The notes under the pieces are model-generated. The model made no database searches. It saw nothing but the letters and a program-made list of their open reading frames with translations, and had not been told where the DNA came from. This document shows, piece by piece, positions 57,693 through 64,000 of a DNA stretch of 64,000 nucleotides (position 1 is the first letter of the stretch; every line of letters starts with the position of its first letter). The translations under genes were made by a program, and so were the position numbers. Source of the DNA: Streptomyces sp. NBC_01471 (GTDB lineage Bacteria > Actinomycetota > Actinomycetes > Streptomycetales > Streptomycetaceae). The DNA is taken from assembly GCF_041438865.1 (NCBI RefSeq), contig NZ_CP109450.1:6937501-7001500 (forward strand), read 5' to 3'.

Positions 57693-58205
57693 CTACTCGC
57701 CGGTGACGCCGTCGATGCGCTCCCGGAGCAGATCCGCGTGACCGTTGTGGCGGGCGTACTCCTCGATCATGTGGGTGTAGATCCACCGCACGCTGAACTG
57801 CTCGCCCCGCCGGCTGAGTCCCTTGGAGAGGTCGTCCAGCGAGAAGCGGCCGGCCACCTCGCGCGCGTAGGCGATCTCCCGCTGCCAGGTGGTGTACGCC
57901 TCGTCCCAGGTGTCCGCGTCGGTGACGTGGAAGTCGCCGTCCGGATCCTCCTCGCTGTAGTAGAGCGGCGGGGTGTCCTCGCCCGCCATCACCTCGCGGA
58001 ACCAGCCACGTTCCACCTCGACCAGATGCCGTACGAGCCCGAGCAGCGACAACTCCGAGGGCGGCACCGCTGCTTCCCGCAGCTGTTTGTCGTCGAGGCC
58101 GGCGCATTTCTGGGCCAGAGTGGCCCGGTGGTAGTCCAGCCACCCTTCGAGCATGGTGCGTTCGTCGGCCCTGAGCGGGGGTTCCTGGCGTTCCTGTGTC
58201 GTCAT
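57693..58205 (-). CDS. DinB-family (DUF664) protein
   Basis: 170 residues. The four-helix DinB fold shows ERTMLEGWLDYHRATLAQKCAGLDDKQLREA, the first His in LVRHLVEVERGWF, and the second/third ligands in RWIYTHMIEEYARHNGHADLLRERIDG. Relatives are metal-dependent thiol enzymes, often using mycothiol or bacillithiol. GATGAT six bases before the ATG at 58205 suggests a leaderless message. Unrelated to dinB polymerase. Confidence 0.9.
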   Translation of the reverse strand: MTTQERQEPPLRADERTMLEGWLDYHRATLAQKCAGLDDKQLREAAVPPSELSLLGLVRHLVEVERGWFREVMAGEDTPPLYYSEEDPDGDFHVTDADTWDEAYTTWQREIAYAREVAGRFSLDDLSKGLSRRGEQFSVRWIYTHMIEEYARHNGHADLLRERIDGVTGE

Positions 58206-58271
58206 GCGGAGCATCATCACCCACGGGCCGGCGGCCGCGCCACGGATATCCGCGCCCGGCCCTGCGATGGG

Positions 58272-58345
58272 TCAGCCCAGCGTTCCGCGGAGCAGTTCGC
58301 CGAAACCGCGGCTCAGTTCCTCCTTGCTCGGCACCGCGTCGTGGT
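58272..58345 (-). pseudogene. C-terminal tail of a TetR-family regulator (relic)
   Basis: The minus strand reads SDHDAVPSKEELSRGFGELLRGTLG then stop, which looks like the last helix of a TetR regulator. The rest of the gene is missing: within about 15 bases the sequence changes to plus-strand monooxygenase similarity. Confidence 0.5.
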
Positions 58346-58848
58346 CCGAGCGGGCAGCACAGGAGAACGTCAGCCCCTCGCCCCCAACGCCCAGCGCGCC
58401 CTCGAGGTCATCGGGCTCGCTGACGAGATCCGCGGTCTGTGCGCCTGGCAGGGGGACGACGGGCTGCGCACACCGAGCGGCCGATGGCTCTCGCGTACGA
58501 GCGCCGAAGCGCCGCAGCAGGCGTTCGGCGGTGCCGTCGTCCTCCTCCACGGCGCCACCCTCGTGGACCGTCTCGCCGCCCAGCTGCCCGAGGGGTGCGT
58601 ACGGGCCGCGACGCCCGCGGAACCGGCCGACCCCGGCACCCCCGGCGGTGGCCGTGCGTACCGCGCTGATCAGTACGTTCTCCCTGGTGGGGCCCAATCC
58701 GGTGCTGCGCTCCTTCCAGGACATCGCCGGCTGGCAGCCGCCGCAGCGCACGTATGCTGCCCAGGCACACAGCACCGGGAACGGCACCGGGGCACGGCAG
58801 GCCGGCCACCAGGCCGGCCGACAGAGCGACACATCGACGGACGGATAG
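58346..58848 (+). pseudogene. Relic of an FAD-dependent monooxygenase
   Basis: LAPNAQRALEVIGLADEIRG, GGLR-like WQGDDGLRTPSGRWLSR and VVLLHGATLVDRLAAQLPEG are consecutive pieces of an aromatic-ring hydroxylase N-terminal half without the GxGxxG front. After PADPGTPGG the frame changes and only the extreme C-terminus remains (RTALISTFSLVGPNPVLRSFQDIAGWQPPQR, stop at 58846). About 240 codons are missing. Confidence 0.72.
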
Positions 58849-58858
58849 GGAGACCCCT

Positions 58859-59764
58859 GTGAAGGTCGGCTGCATCGGGCTCGGGGACATCGCGCAGAAG
58901 GCATATCTGCCGGTACTGACGGCCCTGCCCGGGATCGAACTGCACCTCCAGACCCGGACCCCGGCGACCCTCACCCGTACCGCGGGGACCTTCCACATCC
59001 CGGCGGACCGGTGCCACACCGGCCTGGACTCCCTGCTCGCGCAGGACCTTGACGCCGCGTTCGTCCACGCGCCGACGGCTGTGCACCCCGAGATCGCGAG
59101 CCGGCTGCTGGATGCGGGCGTGCCGACGTACGTCGACAAGCCGCTTTCGTACGAACTCGCCGAGTCGGAGCGGCTGGTGGACCTTGCCGAGGACCGCGGG
59201 GTGAGCCTCGCCGTCGGCTTCAACCGGCGGCTGGCGCCCGGCTACGCCCAGTGCGCCGACCACCCCCGCGACCTGATCCTGATGCAGAAGAACCGGACGG
59301 ACCTCGCGGAGGACCCGCGCACTCTGGTGCTCGACGACTTCATCCATGTCGTCGACACCTTGCGCTTCCTGGCGCCCGGACCGGTCGAGCACGTCGACGT
59401 GCGGGCCCGGATCCGCGACGGGCTGATGCACCACGTGGTGCTCCACCTCTCCGGCGACGGCTTCTCCGCGATCGGTTCGATGAACCGGATGAGCGGCTCC
59501 ACCGAGGAGATCCTCGAAGTCTCCGGCCACGGCACCAAGCGACAGGTCGTCAATCTCGCGGAGACCATCGACCACAAGGGCCAGCCGACGGTCCGGCGTC
59601 GCGGCGACTGGGTGCCGGTGGCCCGCCAGCGCGGCATCGAGCAGTCCGTGCTCGGCTTCCTCGAAGCGGTGGCGGCGGGCAAGCCGCTCAGCGCCAGGGA
59701 CGCCCTGCTGACCCATGAACTCTGCGAGCGTGTGGTCCTGCGGGCTCAGGAGCAGGCCGCCTGA
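58859..59764 (+). CDS. Gfo/Idh/MocA-family NAD(P)-dependent oxidoreductase
   Basis: 301 residues. Rossmann VGCIGLGDIAQKAYLPVL at the start, the EKP-equivalent YVDKPLSYELAESERLV (near residue 95) and the C-terminal substrate domain with HVVDTLRFL. GGGAGA six bases upstream supports the GTG at 58859. Substrate is probably a sugar or cyclitol. Its last 77 bases overlap the convergent N-acyltransferase gene. Confidence 0.88.
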   Translation: MKVGCIGLGDIAQKAYLPVLTALPGIELHLQTRTPATLTRTAGTFHIPADRCHTGLDSLLAQDLDAAFVHAPTAVHPEIASRLLDAGVPTYVDKPLSYELAESERLVDLAEDRGVSLAVGFNRRLAPGYAQCADHPRDLILMQKNRTDLAEDPRTLVLDDFIHVVDTLRFLAPGPVEHVDVRARIRDGLMHHVVLHLSGDGFSAIGSMNRMSGSTEEILEVSGHGTKRQVVNLAETIDHKGQPTVRRRGDWVPVARQRGIEQSVLGFLEAVAAGKPLSARDALLTHELCERVVLRAQEQAA

Positions 59765-61259
59765 CCGAGCGCAGCCCCTCGACCGCGCACAGCACGGCGA
59801 GCACGGCCAGCGCGCCCTGGACCGGCCAGTCGCCGAACCTGACGTAGAGCGTCGTGCCGTGCGACAGCGGGATGTCGTACACCTGCGCGGCGCTCTGCGC
59901 GGTCCCCAGCCGGGGGCCGACCCGGTCGCCTCCGGGGCCATAGACCGCGCTCACCCCGGTGAGCGTGGCGTGCACCATCGGGCGGCCGCTCTCGGCCGCC
60001 CGCAGCGCGGCGAGTGAGGCATGCTGCTCGGGCGCCCAGCTGTGCTGGAACGACGAGGTCGACGACTGGGCGACCAGGAGCTGCGAGCCGTCCTTCGTCA
60101 GCTGCCTGCTCATGTCGGGGAACGCCGTCTCGAAGCAGATCAGCGGCCCCACCCGGAGCCCGCCGGGCAGCTTCATGACGACCTGGTGCGTGCCGTGCCT
60201 GCGGTCCTCGCCCGCCGCCCGGCCCACCGAGGTCGCCCAGCCGAGCAGCGAACGCGCCGGGATGTACTCGCCGAACGGAACCAGCCGCATCTTGTCGTAG
60301 CGGTCGCCGGTCAGCCCGGCGGGACCGACGAGGACGGAACTCTTGTAGATGCCCGGTGCGTCGGACCGTCTGGCATCCACATTGACCAGGATGTCCGCGC
60401 CGGTCTCGCGGGAGAGCCGGGCGATCCGCGCCGTCATGTCCGGGCGGTCGGCCAGATCATGAACGACGCTGCTCTCGCCCCACACCACCAGGTCGACGTG
60501 GCGGCCGGTCAGCTGCCTGGTCAGGGCCTCACTCCGGTCGAACCGGTCTCTGATCTCCCGGGTGACTCCCGGCTGGACGACCGCCACCCGGGTCCCGCCG
60601 GACGTCTCGGGGCGCGGCGCCCACACCCAGACGGCCCCGGTGAGGACGGCGCAGGCCAGCACCCCGGCCACCGCCGTCGTACGGGCCGACTCGATCACCA
60701 GCAGTGCCACGGCTCCGGTGTTGAGCGCCACCACGAAGAGGCTCACCAGCCAGACGCCGCCGACCGAGGCGAGCCGCAGGGCCGGTGCGACCTGCCACTG
60801 GCTGGAGCCGAGCAGCCCCCAGGGGCCGCCGAGCCCCTGCCAGGACCTCACCAGCTCCACCATCAGCCATCCGGAGGGGACCACGACCAGAGCGGCCGCG
60901 ACCCGCGCGGCGCTCGCCGCCCCGCCCAGCATCCAGCGGACCAGCCACCCCCACGGCGCCCAGAGCAGTCCGAGCAGCGCGGCCAGGACCACGATGAAGA
61001 CATTCAGGCTGGGAATCAGCCAGTGGTGCACGGAGATCATGAACCCGGTACCGCCGAGCCAGCCGTCCAGGGCGGCCCGCCGTCCCGTGGGCGCCGCGCG
61101 CACCAGCAGCATCCAGGGCACCAGGGCCACATAGGCGAACCACCAGAGGGACGGCGCCGGGAAGGCGAGCGCCGGCAGCGCCCCGGCCAGCAGCGCGGCG
61201 GCGCCGCGCCACCAGGGCGAGAGGCCGGCCCTGCGCAGTCGCTCCAGCGGAATCTGCAT
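59688..61259 (-). CDS. lnt: Apolipoprotein N-acyltransferase
   Basis: 523 residues. Six to seven membrane spans (about 12-190 and a last one at 490) flank the nitrilase-like external domain. The catalytic triad is visible: Glu in VVWGESSVV, Lys in KMRLVPFGEYIP, and Cys in ICFETAFP. It adds the third acyl chain to lipoproteins. GAGGAGA seven bases before the ATG at 61259 fixes the start. Streptomyces usually carry two lnt-like genes; this is one. The 3' end overlaps the Gfo/Idh/MocA gene by 77 bases. Confidence 0.9.
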   Translation of the reverse strand: MQIPLERLRRAGLSPWWRGAAALLAGALPALAFPAPSLWWFAYVALVPWMLLVRAAPTGRRAALDGWLGGTGFMISVHHWLIPSLNVFIVVLAALLGLLWAPWGWLVRWMLGGAASAARVAAALVVVPSGWLMVELVRSWQGLGGPWGLLGSSQWQVAPALRLASVGGVWLVSLFVVALNTGAVALLVIESARTTAVAGVLACAVLTGAVWVWAPRPETSGGTRVAVVQPGVTREIRDRFDRSEALTRQLTGRHVDLVVWGESSVVHDLADRPDMTARIARLSRETGADILVNVDARRSDAPGIYKSSVLVGPAGLTGDRYDKMRLVPFGEYIPARSLLGWATSVGRAAGEDRRHGTHQVVMKLPGGLRVGPLICFETAFPDMSRQLTKDGSQLLVAQSSTSSFQHSWAPEQHASLAALRAAESGRPMVHATLTGVSAVYGPGGDRVGPRLGTAQSAAQVYDIPLSHGTTLYVRFGDWPVQGALAVLAVLCAVEGLRSVRRPAPEPAGPHARRVHGSAGRPWR

Positions 61260-61383
61260 CCAGCGTCTCCTCGCTCCCGCACGGTGAGCAGCCTCGTGCG
61301 GACATTCTCCGCCGGGTTGTCGCTTCCCACAGTGTGGGGGAGCGGGACGGCTGCCGACAGTGCGCCCGTACTCGTACGGCGTG

Positions 61384-61911
61384 TCAGATCCCGCCCGGTG
61401 CGCCGGGCGTGCGCCGCCACTTCTCCTGCACGACGACCCCGAGCAGCCGCCACCCGCCGTCCGTCCGCACCAGGCTGAAGGCGTAGCGGCCGCCGGAGAC
61501 GAAGTCCGGCGCGGTCGGTCCGGCGGCGTCTCCGGAAGCACCGTCGGGACCCTCACCGTCACCTGCCCCGCCGGACGGCCGGGACTTCAGCCGCATCGGG
61601 TTGAGGTAATCGGCCTGGAGTTCCGCCCGGTCTCCCGGGTAACCGCCCAGATCCTGGAGCCGCAGCCGCCTGTTGACGATCAGGTGCTGGCGTACCGGAA
61701 AGAGCCGCATCGTCTCCGCGAGCCAGTCGGCGACCTCCGCCGCGGGCCCCTCCACCCCGCCCGCCGCGCGGTAGTCGGCCCGGCCTTCCGGTGCGAACAG
61801 GGCCCGGTAGTCGTCCCATTGACCGTCGTCCACGGCCACCGCGTATCCGGTGATCAGTTCGTCGATGTCCAGCCGGTCCATCACGGTAGCGAGTTCCACG
61901 CGCTGAGTCAT
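61384..61911 (-). CDS. SnoaL/NTF2-like protein
   Basis: 175 residues. VMDRLDIDELITGYAVAVDDGQWDDYRALFAPEGRADYRAAGG is the usual opening of the cone-shaped SnoaL-like fold, and RLVRTDGGWRL-type strand (SLVRTDGGWRLLGVVVQEKW) its end. A Gly/Ala/Asp-rich insertion (about 125-145) is unusual. Could be an isomerase, dehydratase or ligand-binding protein. The ATG at 61911 lacks a strong ribosome binding site. Confidence 0.82.
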   Translation of the reverse strand: MTQRVELATVMDRLDIDELITGYAVAVDDGQWDDYRALFAPEGRADYRAAGGVEGPAAEVADWLAETMRLFPVRQHLIVNRRLRLQDLGGYPGDRAELQADYLNPMRLKSRPSGGAGDGEGPDGASGDAAGPTAPDFVSGGRYAFSLVRTDGGWRLLGVVVQEKWRRTPGAPGGI

Positions 61912-62073
61912 CGGGTCAGTCTCCGGCACCCGGTGCCCCGGGCCAAGGGGTCTGCAGGTCCGCACCGGACGGCCGTGACCGTGCTTGTGGACCCACCGGT
62001 CGCCGTGCTAATGCCGGGGCACTGGGCTGCTCGCCCGGATGGAACCCGGCCCAAACCAAGGAGTGTTGCCCGG

Positions 62074-62856
<783 letters not shown>

Positions 62857-63014
62857 CCAGCCGCTGACCTGCCCGCACGCCTCCGGCTGGCAGTTAGCCG
62901 CCATGGCGCCTATCCGCCAGCGCATTCGCCCCACGGCCGCCGCGGGCGCCCCGAGACTCTTCGCAGTGCCCGGGACCACCCCCTTCTGCCCGGGCTCACG
63001 GAGAGAGGGGCACC

Positions 63015-64000
63015 ATGACCAGAGCACCTGCGTGGCGGAGAGCCAGATGGCTCTCCGCCGGACTCGCGCTCGTACTGCTCCCGGCAGGCCAGGCGCTCGC
63101 GGCGACAGGAGCGGGCAAGGCCCCGGCGCCGTCCCGCACCGCGCCGTCCGCCACCGCTCACGCGACGCACACCGTCACGCTGATCACCGGTGACCGGGTG
63201 ACCGTCACCGATCTCGGCGGCGGGCGCAGCACGGTCGCCGTCGAGCGCCCGGAAGGCGCGACCGGAGCCGTCCGCAGCCAGACGTCCGACGGGCGGGTCA
63301 CCGTGCTGCCCGACGAGGCCCTGCCCTATCTCCGCTCGGGCGTCCTCGACAAACGGCTCTTCGACGTCACGGGACTCATCGAGCAGGGACTCGGCGCGGG
63401 CAAGGCCGACGGACTGCCGCTGATCGTGACGTACGGCAAGGGGGTCCGCAGCGCCGCACCGCGTGGCGCCACGACCGTCCGGTCCCTGCCGAGCGTGGGC
63501 GGCGCCGCGGTGCGGGCCGCCTCGTCCGGCACCTTCTGGAAGTCGCTCACCGGTTCCCGCACCCGGCAGGCCGGTTCGTTCGCCGACGGGGTCGGGAAGG
63601 TCTGGCTCGACGGCCGGGTCAAGGCCGACATGGCCGAGAGCAACGCGCAGATCGGCACCCCCGCCGCCTGGCAGGCAGGGCTCACCGGCAAGGGCGTCAA
63701 GGTCGCGGTGCTCGACACCGGCGTGGACGCGGACCACCCCGACCTCAAGGGCCGGATCAGCGCGTCCAAGTCGTTCATCGCCGGTGAGGACACCACCGAC
63801 CGCAACGGCCACGGCACGCACACCACATCGACCGTGGGTGGCAGCGGGGCCGCGTCCGACGGCAAGGAGAAGGGCGTCGCCCCGGACGCCGACCTGGCTG
63901 TCGGCAAGGTGCTCTCGGACGAGGGCTCCGGCACCGACTCCGAGATCATCGCGGGCATGGAGTGGGCCGCCAAGGACATCCACGCCAAGATCATCAGCAT
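63015..64000 (+). CDS. Secreted S8-family subtilase, partial at the window edge
   Basis: The open frame begins at ATG 63015 behind GAGAGGGG and runs out of the window without a stop (328 codons seen). Signal peptide to about residue 30 (GQALAA), a propeptide (about 31-210) and the start of the subtilisin domain with VAVLDTGVDADHPDL (catalytic Asp) and NGHGTHT (catalytic His). The Ser lies beyond the window. Streptomyces subtilases of this size often exceed 1,000 residues and carry extra C-terminal domains. Confidence 0.9.
   Translation, partial: MTRAPAWRRARWLSAGLALVLLPAGQALAATGAGKAPAPSRTAPSATAHATHTVTLITGDRVTVTDLGGGRSTVAVERPEGATGAVRSQTSDGRVTVLPDEALPYLRSGVLDKRLFDVTGLIEQGLGAGKADGLPLIVTYGKGVRSAAPRGATTVRSLPSVGGAAVRAASSGTFWKSLTGSRTRQAGSFADGVGKVWLDGRVKADMAESNAQIGTPAAWQAGLTGKGVKVAVLDTGVDADHPDLKGRISASKSFIAGEDTTDRNGHGTHTTSTVGGSGAASDGKEKGVAPDADLAVGKVLSDEGSGTDSEIIAGMEWAAKDIHAKIIS

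Overview
The window reads as a Streptomyces chromosome, or a very close relative. It has uniformly high G+C with G/C-rich third codon positions, frequent GTG starts, many leaderless-type promoters, mycothiol-type enzymes, and a conserved actinobacterial gene order. Everything was read by eye. Family names come from recognised motifs and remembered homologues, not from searches.

Layout. 1-2.98 kb: the 3' part of a 23S rRNA gene, a 5S rRNA gene and a strong terminator. 3.1-16.9 kb: a conserved actinobacterial core matching Mycobacterium tuberculosis pgsA2-Rv1823-1824-1825-(gcvH)-garA-Rv1828-1829-1830-gcvB. It runs cardiolipin-synthase-type enzyme, a GDP-mannose-pyrophosphorylase-like protein (inserted), DUF881, Sbp, DUF881, a GarA/OdhI-type FHA protein, FtsR-type MerR, bifunctional nuclease, second MerR, DNA polymerase IV and a PRC-barrel protein (inserted), then gcvP under a tandem glycine riboswitch. 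gcvH is absent from its expected place between the second DUF881 gene and the FHA gene. 17-33 kb: mostly single genes and small pairs, including a GCS2-family ligase, CPBP protease, PhzF/PadR divergent pair, two EamA transporters (one behind an 11-codon leader), a MocR/split-barrel divergent pair, a Cys-less isochorismatase-fold protein and an S9 peptidase. Three decayed loci lie here.

33.3-37.4 kb holds a minus-strand group: an 82-residue unknown protein, a mycothiol-dependent isomerase-family protein, a free-standing adenylation enzyme and an Old Yellow Enzyme. Two of the four appear to start at TTG. No carrier protein, condensation domain or thioesterase accompanies them, so this is the best candidate for an undescribed small pathway. 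37.6-53.9 kb is accessory: kinase-fold protein, secreted CAP protein, a large glycosyltransferase behind PHO-box-like repeats, secreted proteins including a SapA-like one, a frameshifted geranylgeranyl-reductase-type gene, a GH25 lysozyme, and a HipA-like/DUF3037 pair. 54-64 kb: promoter-operator plus fabG and a second SDR, ung, Gfo/Idh/MocA oxidoreductase, apolipoprotein N-acyltransferase, enoyl-CoA hydratase and the start of a secreted subtilase cut by the window edge.

Between 20 and 59 kb there are five gene relics (vWA protein, quinone reductase, HipA fragment, and a joined TetR/FAD-monooxygenase deletion scar counted as two) plus one probable frameshift. The region outside the conserved core is therefore losing genes. 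No insertion sequences, CRISPR arrays, tRNA genes or phage genes were recognised.
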